Source of the DNA: Pseudomonas profundi
GTDB lineage: Bacteria > Pseudomonadota > Gammaproteobacteria > Pseudomonadales > Pseudomonadaceae
Reading direction: 5' to 3'
NCBI RefSeq assembly: GCF_008638305.1
Contig: NZ_VTPZ01000006.1
Location: 142,972 to 206,971, forward strand
Length of the DNA stretch: 64,000 bases
Shown: positions 33,420 to 42,081 of the stretch, one piece after another
Layout: each line of letters starts with the position of its first letter
How positions within the stretch are numbered: position 1 is the stretch's first letter
Translations under genes and position numbers: made by a program
Notes under the pieces: model-generated
Seen by the model: the letters and a program-made list of their open reading frames with translations, nothing else
Database searches by the model: none
Told to the model about the DNA's origin: nothing

Positions 33420-35552
33420 ATGCTGAACGACGACCTGAAAGGCCAGATCCAGACGGCCTATCGCACTTTCCTCGAAAACAAATCCCTGAAGCCGCGCTAC
33501 GGCCAGCGGGTGATGATTGCCGAAGTGGCCAAGGCCTTCGGTGGAGTCGAGCTGGACGAGGAAGGCCATCGCGGTGGCGAGCCAGCGGTGGCGGTCGTTG
33601 AGGCGGGCACAGGTACCGGCAAGACCGTGGCCTATTGTCTCGCCGCCATTCCGATTGCCAAGCATCTGGGCAAGCCCCTGGTCATTTCCACGGCTACTGT
33701 CGCCCTGCAGGAACAGATAGTGCTCAAGGATCTGCCCGACATCCAGCGCAATGCCGGGTTGAATTTCCAGTTCTCGCTGGCCAAGGGCCGGGGGCGGTAT
33801 GTCTGTCTGTCCAAGCTGGATCAGCTGCTCAATGACAATCAGCAAGCGGCCAGCCGCCAGCAGGGCTTTGCCGACGAAGGGTTTCGCATCGACATCGACG
33901 AAGCCGGGCTCAAGCTCTACACCAGCATGGTCGAAGCGCTGGGCAGCAACAAGTGGGATGGTGAGCGTGATTCATGGCCGGCGGCACTGGAGGATCAGGA
34001 CTGGTCGCGGCTGACCACCGATCATATCCAGTGCACCAACCGGCGCTGCGGACACTTCAATCAGTGCGTGTTCTACAAGGCGCGCGAGGGCGTGCAGAAG
34101 GTTGATGTCATCGTCACCAATCACGATCTGGTGCTCGCCGATCTGGCCCTGGGAGGCGGAGCCATCCTGCCTGACCCGCGCGACTGTCTGTATATCTTCG
34201 ATGAAGGACATCACCTGCCGGACAAGGCCATCGCGCACTTCGCCCATCACACCCGCATGAACGCTACCGCCGAGTGGCTGGATCAGCTGGACAAGAATCT
34301 GTCCAAACTGCTGGCCCAGCATCCGCTTCCCGGGGATTTCGGTCGTTTGCTTGAACAGGTTCCGGCGCAGGCGCGGGACTTGCGTCCGCATCAGCAGTTC
34401 ATGACCCAGGCACTGGCCGAAGCCGGCGATTTTGCCAATACCGAAGACCTCACCGGCAATATGCGCCCGCAGCACCGCTTCGAACATGGCGTGGTGCCAG
34501 AGCATTTACGTGATATGGGTACGGAGCTGAAGGGCGGTTTCGGACGCATCACCGACCTGCTGCAGCGCATGGTCGACATCCTCAAGGAGGCGATGGACGG
34601 CGAGGCGGTCGGCGTGCATCAGGTTCAGGCGGAGGAGTGGTATCCGCTATTCGGGGCGTTATTGGCGCGATCCGAGGGCAACTGGACGCTGTGGACCAAG
34701 TTCTGCCTGGAGAACCCCGAGGACAAGCCGCCTACGGCCCGCTGGCTGACGCTGACTGAGCAGAACGATATCGAAGTACACGTCAGCCCGATTCTGGCTG
34801 CCGACACACTGCGTCAGTTTCTCTGGTACAGCGCCTTTGCCTGTCTGGTGACCTCGGCGACGCTGACGGCTCTGGGGCGTTTCGATCGCTTCAGCCAGCG
34901 CGCCGGCCTGCCCAAGAGCGCGGTGTGCACACTGGCACCGAGCCCCTTCAAACATGCTGAGCGGGGCGTGCTGCGCATCCCGGATCTGGGGGCTGACCCC
35001 CGCGATAGCGCCGGGCATAGTGCGGCGATCATCGAGCGCATGCCGACCATGCTCGAGGACGCGGCGGGCAGCCTGGTGCTGTTCTCATCGCGCCGGCAAA
35101 TGCTCGAGGTGTACGCAGGTTTGCCCAGCGCATTCCGCGAGCGTGTCCTGGTGCAGGGGGATCTATCCAAGCAGGAGCTCATCCGTCAGCACCGCGAACG
35201 GGTTGATAACACGCAGCAGAGCGTTATTTTCGGGCTGGCCAGTTTTGCCGAGGGTGTCGACTTGCCGGGCAAATACTGTGAGCACGTGGTGATTGCCAAG
35301 ATTCCCTTTGCCGTGCCTGACGATCCAGTCGAGGCGGCGCTATCGGAGTGGATCGAGCGTAACGGCGGCAATCCGTTCATGGAGATTGCCGTGCCCGATG
35401 CCTGTTTGCGGCTGGTTCAGGCCTGTGGTCGGTTGCTGCGCAGCGAGCAGGACAGCGGCGTGATCACCTTGCTGGACCGGCGCCTGGTCACCCAGCGCTA
35501 CGGAAAAGCCATCCTCAATGCGCTGCCGCCGTTCCGCCGCGAGATCGAATAG
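33420..35552 (+). CDS. dinG: ATP-dependent DNA helicase DinG
   Basis: A 710-residue XPD-like superfamily 2 helicase. Walker A is VEAGTGTGKTVAY (about residue 62). The iron-sulfur cysteines are in RYVCLSK (about residue 128) and CTNRRCGHFNQC (about residues 205-216). Walker B is IFDEGHH (about residue 260), and motif VI QACGRLLRSEQD is near the C-terminus. It unwinds R-loops and other structures during replication and repair. The ATG at 33420 has GGGAGC upstream; the longer frame from 33276 has no support. The length matches Pseudomonas DinG. Confidence 0.95.
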   Translation: MLNDDLKGQIQTAYRTFLENKSLKPRYGQRVMIAEVAKAFGGVELDEEGHRGGEPAVAVVEAGTGTGKTVAYCLAAIPIAKHLGKPLVISTATVALQEQIVLKDLPDIQRNAGLNFQFSLAKGRGRYVCLSKLDQLLNDNQQAASRQQGFADEGFRIDIDEAGLKLYTSMVEALGSNKWDGERDSWPAALEDQDWSRLTTDHIQCTNRRCGHFNQCVFYKAREGVQKVDVIVTNHDLVLADLALGGGAILPDPRDCLYIFDEGHHLPDKAIAHFAHHTRMNATAEWLDQLDKNLSKLLAQHPLPGDFGRLLEQVPAQARDLRPHQQFMTQALAEAGDFANTEDLTGNMRPQHRFEHGVVPEHLRDMGTELKGGFGRITDLLQRMVDILKEAMDGEAVGVHQVQAEEWYPLFGALLARSEGNWTLWTKFCLENPEDKPPTARWLTLTEQNDIEVHVSPILAADTLRQFLWYSAFACLVTSATLTALGRFDRFSQRAGLPKSAVCTLAPSPFKHAERGVLRIPDLGADPRDSAGHSAAIIERMPTMLEDAAGSLVLFSSRRQMLEVYAGLPSAFRERVLVQGDLSKQELIRQHRERVDNTQQSVIFGLASFAEGVDLPGKYCEHVVIAKIPFAVPDDPVEAALSEWIERNGGNPFMEIAVPDACLRLVQACGRLLRSEQDSGVITLLDRRLVTQRYGKAILNALPPFRREIE

Positions 35553-35564
35553 TCTCTGCCCTCG

Positions 35565-35850
35565 GGGTGTAGCGCGCCTGCGCTACGCCAAGCCCGCAAG
35601 CCACACCAACCCCGTCGGCGAGCAGGCGCTCACCAACCCCAGGGAACCCACCCCCGTCGGCGAGTCCGAACGCGGCCCGAGGCGAGCATACCTGGGGGTG
35701 TAGCGCGCCTGCGCTACGCCAAGCCGGCAAGCCACACCAAACCCGTCGGCGAGCAGGCGCTCACCAACCCCAGGGAGCCCACCCCCGTCGGCGAGCAGGC
35801 GCTCACCAACCCCAGGGAGCCCACCCCCGTCGGCGAGTCCGAGCGCGGCC
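35565..35850. repeat. REP-like palindrome with 42-bp tandem units, duplicated as a 131-bp block
   Basis: A hairpin GTAGCGC-GCCT-GCGCTAC (35569-35586) is followed by 42-base units marked by CGTCGGCGAG at 35613 and 35655. The whole block repeats 131 bases later (hairpin at 35700-35717) with three units at 35744, 35786 and 35828. Distances of exactly 42 were counted from the sequence. It lies between dinG and an esterase gene. Open frames across it simply read the repeat. The rest of the gap (35851-36013) shows nothing I can name. Confidence 0.88.
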
Positions 35851-36013
35851 CGCAATCCCAGGAAAGCCGTTTTCGATCCCGGAAACAGTATCGAGACAGC
35901 ATCAACCATCAGCCCCATGCATAAACTTCTGATCGTCATGCTTATCGGCACTGCATTCTGTCGCTGGCTGCGCTTAAATGGCCGGACAACAACAGGCTGG
36001 CCAGGAGAATGGA

Positions 36014-37186
36014 ATGAGCAAGGTTCAAGGGTACTTCGACCCCCGTTTTGAAAACGTACGTGAGATTTTTGCCGAGCAACTGGACGACGAACAGGCGCGC
36101 GGCGCTGCCCTGTGCGTCACGGTTGGTGGCGAAACCGTGCTGGATCTCTGGGGTGGGGTGGCCGACAAGGATGATCAGCAGGTCTGGAAACAGGACACAC
36201 TGGTCAACGTGTTTTCCGCTACCAAACCGCTGGGCGCAGTAGCGATGCTGCAGCAGGTAGCGGCGGGTCGCATCGGGCTCGATACCCCGCTGGCGGATGT
36301 CTGGCCGGAGTTTGCCGCAGCGGGCAAAGAAGCCGTGACCCTGCGCCACGTGCTCAGCCATCGCTCCGGGTTGTCGGCAATCAGTCAGACGCTGCCGCCT
36401 GAAGCGCTATTCGACTGGCAAGCCATGTGCGAGGCGCTGGTGATGCAGTCCCCCTGGTGGACTCCCGGGGAGTCACACGGCTATGCCCCGCTGACCTACA
36501 GCTGGCTGCTGGGTGAGCCGCTACGTCGCTTGAGCGAGCAAAGCCCCGGCACCTACGTCCAGGAACATATCTGCCAGCCGCTCGGAATGGACTTCTTTGT
36601 CGGCGCGCCGGATGCGGAGCTGTCGCGCATCGCCCACGTTTCGCGCCTGCGCAACCAGTTCGGCGATGACTACGCCAAGGCCCTGTTTATGGCCATGGGC
36701 AAGCCTGAGGATCTGCCCTTCAAGGCCTTCGCCAACCCCTCCAGTCTGCTTACCAGCACCAACCGCGTCGAGTGGCAGCAGGCCGAACTACTAGCAGCCA
36801 ACGGGAGTGGCAATGCCCGCTCACTGGCGCGTTTCTGGCAGGTCATGGCCCATGGCGGCCGTTTCGATGGCGTTACTCTGCTCGACGAAGAACTGGTCGC
36901 GTTGATGCAGCAGGAGCACAGCCAGGGTCTTGACCGTACCCTGCGTGCGCCCACCCGTTTTGGCCTGGGCGTCATGCTGGAGCAGGGCTACGAAGGTGGC
37001 TCCTTTGGTATGGGTGCCAGCGCCTATGGGCATCCTGGCGCGGGCGGTACGCTCGGGTTCTGCGATCCGGATGCGAAAGTCGGCTTCGGTTATGCGACCA
37101 ATGCCATGGGCCCCTACGTGCTCATGGATCCACGTGCGACCGCGCTGAGCCGTGCGGTCTACACGGCGCTGCGCAATCTCGATTAG
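36014..37186 (+). CDS. Serine-beta-lactamase-fold esterase (class C-like)
   Basis: A 390-residue member of the beta-lactamase/EstB family. The nucleophile motif SxxK is SATK in VFSATKPLGAVA (about residue 73), and the Tyr motif is probably HGYAPLTYSW (about residue 160). There is no signal peptide, so a cytoplasmic esterase is more likely than a drug-inactivating lactamase. The C-terminal motif HPGAGGTLGFCDPD fits the third conserved box. The ATG at 36014 has GGAG upstream. The repeat array lies directly before it. Confidence 0.85.
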   Translation: MSKVQGYFDPRFENVREIFAEQLDDEQARGAALCVTVGGETVLDLWGGVADKDDQQVWKQDTLVNVFSATKPLGAVAMLQQVAAGRIGLDTPLADVWPEFAAAGKEAVTLRHVLSHRSGLSAISQTLPPEALFDWQAMCEALVMQSPWWTPGESHGYAPLTYSWLLGEPLRRLSEQSPGTYVQEHICQPLGMDFFVGAPDAELSRIAHVSRLRNQFGDDYAKALFMAMGKPEDLPFKAFANPSSLLTSTNRVEWQQAELLAANGSGNARSLARFWQVMAHGGRFDGVTLLDEELVALMQQEHSQGLDRTLRAPTRFGLGVMLEQGYEGGSFGMGASAYGHPGAGGTLGFCDPDAKVGFGYATNAMGPYVLMDPRATALSRAVYTALRNLD

Positions 37187-37254
37187 TTGTTCCAGCGCAA
37201 ATGCAGCGAGGGGCACGGATGCTAGGATTAGCACACCAGTAGAGGAGTCCCTTG

Positions 37255-37896
37255 ATGAAAGCCAGCATTGCCGATCTGCGCCGCAACTACACCCGCGATG
37301 GTTTGCTCGAAAGCCAGGCCCCAAATGGGCCCTACGGCCTGTTCGCGACCTGGTTCGAACAGGCCGTAGAGATCGAGACCACTGAAGCCAACGCAATGAT
37401 GCTGGCCACGGTGGACGCCGCCGGCCAGCCGCATCTGCGCACCTTGCTGCTCAAGGGGGTGGATGAGCATGGCTTTGTGTTTTTCAGCAACTACCAGAGC
37501 GCCAAGGGCGAGCAGTTGCGTATCAATCCCCAGGCGGCGATGACCTTCTGGTGGCACGATCTGGAACGCCAGGTACGCATCGAGGGCGTCATCGAGCGCA
37601 TCAGTGACGAGGAATCCGATGCCTACTATCACAGTCGGCCACTGGGCAGCCGGCTGGGCGCGTGGGCCTCTCCGCAGAGTCAGGTGATCGAAGGCCGGGA
37701 AGTGCTCGAGCGCAACCTGGCGGAGCTGGAGGCACAGTACGCCGAGCAATCGCCGCCGCGGCCGCCGCATTGGGGCGGATACCGATTGAGACCGCAGCTT
37801 GTGGAGTTCTGGCAGGGCCGACCGAGTCGCCTGCACGACCGGCTGCGCTACCGGCTGGAGAGCGGCGTATGGCAACGGGAACGGCTTGCCCCCTGA
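37255..37896 (+). CDS. pdxH: Pyridoxamine 5'-phosphate oxidase
   Basis: A 213-residue FMN enzyme that oxidises pyridoxine or pyridoxamine phosphate to pyridoxal phosphate. Conserved segments include [19 protein letters not shown] (about residue 60), [16 protein letters not shown] and the C-terminal signature [11 protein letters not shown] followed by [15 protein letters not shown] sits 7 bases before ATG 37255. Length and motifs are fully typical of Pseudomonas. It is followed by an SDR gene after 110 bases. Confidence 0.96.
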   Translation: MKASIADLRRNYTRDGLLESQAPNGPYGLFATWFEQAVEIETTEANAMMLATVDAAGQPHLRTLLLKGVDEHGFVFFSNYQSAKGEQLRINPQAAMTFWWHDLERQVRIEGVIERISDEESDAYYHSRPLGSRLGAWASPQSQVIEGREVLERNLAELEAQYAEQSPPRPPHWGGYRLRPQLVEFWQGRPSRLHDRLRYRLESGVWQRERLAP

Positions 37897-38006
37897 GCCC
37901 GCCGTCGGTTTCGCCCGGCGGCGACGCTCGTTCGCTGACATGACTTGCGTGCACTCGTGTTCTGTCCCAATCTGCATTGAGAAAGAAAACAGGGCGGAGA
38001 GCGCAT

Positions 38007-38834
38007 ATGTCCAAGGGACAGTTCTATCAGAAGGTTGTCGTCATCACCGGTGGCTGCGCCGGGATTGGCCGTGCCCTGGCGCTGCGTTTCGCCCATGCCG
38101 GCGCGCGTATCGCGATTCTTGATATCCAGGACGAGACACTGGTCGCCTTCCGTCAACAGTTGTCGGACAAGGTGAATGCCGAAGTGCTGGCGGTGCATTG
38201 TGATGTTGCCAATGAGCGCGACTGCGAAGAGGCGATCTGCCAGGTCATCGAGCATTTCGGTGGCATTGATGTGCTCATCAACAATGCCGGCATTACCCAT
38301 CGCAGCCTGTTCCACGAAACTGATCTGGCGGTCTTCCGGCGTATCATGGACGTGAATTATTTTGGCGCTCTGCACTGCACACACCATGCATTGAGCAGCG
38401 TCATCGAGCGCCGTGGTCAGATCATCGTGCTCAGCTCATTGTCCGGTTTCGCGCCCATGCTCTACCGCAGCGCGTATAACGCCAGCAAACATGCCCTGCA
38501 CGGACTCTTCGAAACATTGCGCATGGAAGTTCGTGAACACGGCGTGAACGTCATGCTGGTGACGCCCGGTTTTACCGCGACCGACATTCGCAAGAATGCG
38601 CTGGTAGGGGACGGCTCGATCAGCGGTCAGAATGCAGCGCCATCCTTCAAGGTTTCATCGCCCACTGATGTCGCGGATGACATCTACTGTGGTGCGTGCA
38701 AGCGCAAGCGATTGTTGATTCTGTCGAACGTGAACTGGCGTGCGCGACTGTTCGCCAGGCTGTTTCCGCGGGCATTCGAACGCTGGATGGTGCCCAGATT
38801 GTCCGGCGTCAAACCGGCCGATCGAGCCAGTTAA
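38007..38834 (+). CDS. SDR family oxidoreductase
   Basis: A 275-residue short-chain dehydrogenase with TGGCAGIG (about residue 14), NNAGITHRS (about residue 92) and the catalytic YNASK (about residue 160). An extra C-terminal segment of about 40 residues, basic and hydrophobic (RLLILSNVNWRARLFARLFP), looks like a membrane-binding tail. The start at 38007 has GGAGAG upstream. Its last 26 bases overlap the end of the convergent flavoprotein gene. Substrate unknown. Confidence 0.85.
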   Translation: MSKGQFYQKVVVITGGCAGIGRALALRFAHAGARIAILDIQDETLVAFRQQLSDKVNAEVLAVHCDVANERDCEEAICQVIEHFGGIDVLINNAGITHRSLFHETDLAVFRRIMDVNYFGALHCTHHALSSVIERRGQIIVLSSLSGFAPMLYRSAYNASKHALHGLFETLRMEVREHGVNVMLVTPGFTATDIRKNALVGDGSISGQNAAPSFKVSSPTDVADDIYCGACKRKRLLILSNVNWRARLFARLFPRAFERWMVPRLSGVKPADRAS

Positions 38835-40056
38835 GAACACCAAGTGCCGCATGCCTGCCGCTGGCGAAACAGGCTGTGAGCAGGTAACCGCCCGTGGGCG
38901 CTTCCCAGTCCAGCATTTCACCGGCGCAGAACACGCCGGGGAGCTGGCGCAGCATCAATTGATCATTCAGTGCGCCGCGGCTTACGCCGCCTGCGCTACT
39001 GATCGCTTCGTCCAATGGTCTGGTGCCTGTCAGACGTACCGGCAGGTTCTTGATACCGTTCGCCAGCTTGGCGGGCTCGGCGATGGCTTCCCTGGAAAGG
39101 CACTCATGCAGCAAGGCGATTTTTACCGGATCCAGCCCGGCACGCTTGCGTAGCAGGGAAGAGAGCGTCTGACCCTTCCGGGGTTGCTGCAACGCAGCGG
39201 TCAATTCGGTGAGGTTGCGGTCTGGTGCCAGGTCCAGGGTTAACCAGGCTTCGCCCGTCGACAACTGCTCGCGTAGCTCGGCAGACAATGCATAAATCAG
39301 GCTGCCTTCCAGACCGTCCTGCGTAATTACGCACTCGCCACGCCGCTCAAGCATTCCCTCGTTCGGCAAGCTGACCCTGGCGATTACCTGCTTGAGCGGT
39401 GCGCCGGCAAAGCGCTCTTTCAGATGGGTGCTCCAGTCAGCAGTGAAGCCGCAATTGGCTGGCACCAGTGCGCGTATCGTCACGTCCCGTGCCTCGAGCA
39501 GGTCGGTCCAGGCACCATCCGAGCCCAGGCGGGCCCAGCTGCCGCCGCCCAAAGCCAGTACCACGGCGCTCGCTGGCACGGAAGCAGAGCCTTCAGGCGT
39601 GGCGAAAAGGAGCTGGTCGTGTTCATCCCAGCCAACCCAGCGGTGCCGGGTCTGGATGGTTACGCCGCTGTCGCGCAATCTTCGTAACCAGGCTCGCAGC
39701 AGCGGCGCAGCTTTCATCTCTACCGGAAATACCCGGCCTGAAGAGCCGACGAAGGTGTCGATATGGAGGCCGTGAATCCAGTCGCGCAGCCCGTCTGCAT
39801 CAAAGGACGCCAACCATTCGGCGACCCAGGGACTGGCTTCGCGGTAGCGCTCGATGAACGCGGCTTTTGGTTCCGAGTGGGTGATATTCATCCCACCCAC
39901 GCCCGCTAACAGGAATTTGCGCCCCACTGATGGCATCGCATCGTAGACAGTGACCGGCACGCCAGCGAGCGCCAGGGTCTCGGCAGCCATCAGGCCAGCG
40001 GGGCCGCCGCCAATAACGGCAACCGGAGAACGAGGGGTTGAGGGCTGGCTGCGCAC
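38809..40056 (-). CDS. FAD-dependent flavoprotein, BaiN/HI0933 family (PP_4765-like)
   Basis: A 415-residue flavoprotein. The FAD-binding dinucleotide motif VIGGGPAGLMAAETLALAG starts at residue 14, KFLLAGVGGMN follows near residue 48, and ALGGGSWARLGSDG near residue 172 is characteristic of the HI0933/BaiN family. Its activity is not established in Pseudomonas. It overlaps the convergent SDR gene by 26 bases, so there is no room for a classical terminator between them. It is divergent from tesB across a 287-base gap without clear signals. Confidence 0.87.
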   Translation of the reverse strand: MRSQPSTPRSPVAVIGGGPAGLMAAETLALAGVPVTVYDAMPSVGRKFLLAGVGGMNITHSEPKAAFIERYREASPWVAEWLASFDADGLRDWIHGLHIDTFVGSSGRVFPVEMKAAPLLRAWLRRLRDSGVTIQTRHRWVGWDEHDQLLFATPEGSASVPASAVVLALGGGSWARLGSDGAWTDLLEARDVTIRALVPANCGFTADWSTHLKERFAGAPLKQVIARVSLPNEGMLERRGECVITQDGLEGSLIYALSAELREQLSTGEAWLTLDLAPDRNLTELTAALQQPRKGQTLSSLLRKRAGLDPVKIALLHECLSREAIAEPAKLANGIKNLPVRLTGTRPLDEAISSAGGVSRGALNDQLMLRQLPGVFCAGEMLDWEAPTGGYLLTACFASGRHAALGVLNWLDRPV

Positions 40057-40343
40057 AATAGGTTCTCTGTCTGGGGCGTGGCGCTGCAGTGTACCCCAGG
40101 GTCCGGCGTTGTTTCATTACGCGCCGCGTTGTGCCGCCACTGGCAGAAAGGCCTGCTGGCTGAAGTCATCTATGCTGATCAGGAACCCGGGAGATTTCGC
40201 CGCTTTTCGCCTCCGGATACATGGTAAGTGCGCTCATCAGGCGGTCAATGTAAACTCGCCTCCCCAAATTGCTGTGACACGGCGTCGCGGCAGCTATCTC
40301 AGTAGTTCAGGCTGCGGCCACATGTTGTCGAGGAAAGTATCGT

Positions 40344-41213
40344 ATGACCCAATTGCTGGATGATCTGGTTCGCCTGTTGGCGCTGGAAAAAATCGAAGAG
40401 AACCTGTTCCGCGGCGCCAGCCAGGACCTGGGGTTTCGCCAGCTGTTTGGTGGCCAGGTGTTCGGTCAGTCGTTGTCGGCGGCAACCCAGACCGTCGATC
40501 CCGATCGCCATGTGCACTCGGCCCACGGCTATTTTCTGCGTCCCGGGGACCCGACATTCCCCATCGTCTATCACGTCGATCCGGTGCGTGACGGCGGCAG
40601 TTTCACGACGCGTCGAGTACAAGCGGTGCAGAAGGGCAGGCCGATCTTCACATTGATCTGCTCTTTCCAGGGCGAAGAGGAGGGTTACACCCACCAGACG
40701 ACGATGCCTGACGTACCCGGTCCCGATGACCTCATGAATGAAACGGAGCTGACGCGCAAGTATCAGCACCTGATTCCCGAGTCCGTGCGTGCCAAGGTGT
40801 TGGTCGACAAGCCCATCGAGATCCGGCCGGTAGGGATTTTCAACCCGTTCGATCCAGAGCCCACAGAGCCGGTCCGTTACATGTGGTTCCGCGCGGACGG
40901 CAAGCTGCCCGACGATCCGCAACTGCATCGCTATCTGCTGGCCTACGCCTCGGATTTTCACCTGCTGGGTACAGCGATGCTGCCCCACGGTATTTCCAAC
41001 TGGGCGGGCGATATGCAGGTGGCCAGTCTTGACCACGCGTTGTGGTACCACAATCCGTTGCGCATGAATGAGTGGCTGCTGTATGCCATGGACAGTCCGG
41101 TTGCCAGCGGTGCGCGCGGGCTTTCCCGTGGGCAGATATTCAGTCAGGACGGCGTGCTGGTAGCCTCGGTGACGCAGGAATCCCTGATGCGGAAGGTTCC
41201 CGCCAAGCAATGA
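40344..41213 (+). CDS. tesB: Acyl-CoA thioesterase II
   Basis: A 289-residue double-hotdog thioesterase that hydrolyses acyl-CoA to free acid and CoA. The first half has FGGQVFGQSLSAATQTV and VHSAHGYFLRPGDPTFPIV (in part), the second half YASDFHLLGTAMLPHG and the late SLDHALWYHNP. These match TesB over its full length. AGGAAAG precedes the ATG. It overlaps the following hydrolase by four bases (ATGA), so both are made together. Confidence 0.95.
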   Translation: MTQLLDDLVRLLALEKIEENLFRGASQDLGFRQLFGGQVFGQSLSAATQTVDPDRHVHSAHGYFLRPGDPTFPIVYHVDPVRDGGSFTTRRVQAVQKGRPIFTLICSFQGEEEGYTHQTTMPDVPGPDDLMNETELTRKYQHLIPESVRAKVLVDKPIEIRPVGIFNPFDPEPTEPVRYMWFRADGKLPDDPQLHRYLLAYASDFHLLGTAMLPHGISNWAGDMQVASLDHALWYHNPLRMNEWLLYAMDSPVASGARGLSRGQIFSQDGVLVASVTQESLMRKVPAKQ

Positions 41214-41806
41214 GAACGTTGCGTGGGTGGGTTTTCGATCTGGACGGCACGCTTACCGTCGCCCAGCACGATTTTCCGGCGATTCGTCGGGAGCTCGGGA
41301 TTCCGCCAGATGAAGACATCCTGGGGCACATAGCGCGGTTACCTGATACACACCGGCAGGATATGAGCGCGCAGCTTGATGCGATCGAACTGCGCCTTGC
41401 TGCGGGTGTACAGCCAGCGCCCGGTGCGGCGGATCTCATTCGCCACCTGCATGCCCAGGGTGTGCAGTTGGGCATCCTTACGCGCAATCTGCGCTCGGTG
41501 GCGATGGCCTCGCTGGAGGTGATCGGGGTGCTCGATTGCTTTCGTACGGGTGACATTCTTGGCCGTAACGAGGCACTGCCCAAGCCGGATCCGGACGGTA
41601 TCCGCCAGCTGCTGCAAGCGTGGCGGCTGCAGGAGTCGCAGGTAGTCATGGTGGGAGACTTTCGTTTCGACGTCGAAACGGGTCGCGCCGCGGGCTGCCA
41701 TACCTGTCTGGTGCACCCCCAGAACAGCTGGCCGGAGCTGACCGACTGGCATGTGCCTGATTGCCTAGCGCTACGGGCCAGGCTAGGGCCCAGCGAACCT
41801 GTCTGA
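41210..41806 (+). CDS. HAD-superfamily phosphatase
   Basis: A 198-residue haloacid-dehalogenase-type hydrolase. Motif I is FDLDGTL (residues 9-15), motif II the LTRN strand near residue 85, motif III KPDPDG near residue 125 and motif IV MVGDFRFDVETG near residue 145. The small helical cap points to a phosphoglycolate-phosphatase-like enzyme, but the substrate is unknown. It is translationally coupled to tesB through ATGA. The 275 bases after it hold no gene. Confidence 0.9.
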   Translation: MRTLRGWVFDLDGTLTVAQHDFPAIRRELGIPPDEDILGHIARLPDTHRQDMSAQLDAIELRLAAGVQPAPGAADLIRHLHAQGVQLGILTRNLRSVAMASLEVIGVLDCFRTGDILGRNEALPKPDPDGIRQLLQAWRLQESQVVMVGDFRFDVETGRAAGCHTCLVHPQNSWPELTDWHVPDCLALRARLGPSEPV

Positions 41807-42081
41807 ACTGGCAGCTGAACGGCCTTGGGGGTTGAAGCGTGCTGAGCGGTGTTGTCAGCTCGCGGTTGCCTGTAGACAGTGAGCGGCTGTACAGTGCCGA
41901 GCGGTTCAGCCGGTACCATTGGCTGCCTGGCGGGCTGCTGGGTGATGGTTGACGCAACGGTGTTGCGCGCGGATTCGGTAGCCACTGAACGTTTTTACCT
42001 TGCCATGGGCGTCCTCGCCCGGTGTGAACAACGGCACACCTGACCTCGCGGGGTGTCGATAGTGATTTTTTAGGAGCCTCT

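Noticed and set aside
35613..35850. Possible CRISPR array
   Set aside because: The units are contiguous tandem copies without unique spacers, and no cas gene is nearby.
35583..35951. 122-residue frame with repeated LGLVSACSPTG motif
   Set aside because: The motif simply translates the 42-base tandem unit; no start signal or homology.
36014..37186. Beta-lactamase resistance gene
   Set aside because: It has an SATK motif but no signal peptide, and resembles EstB-type esterases.
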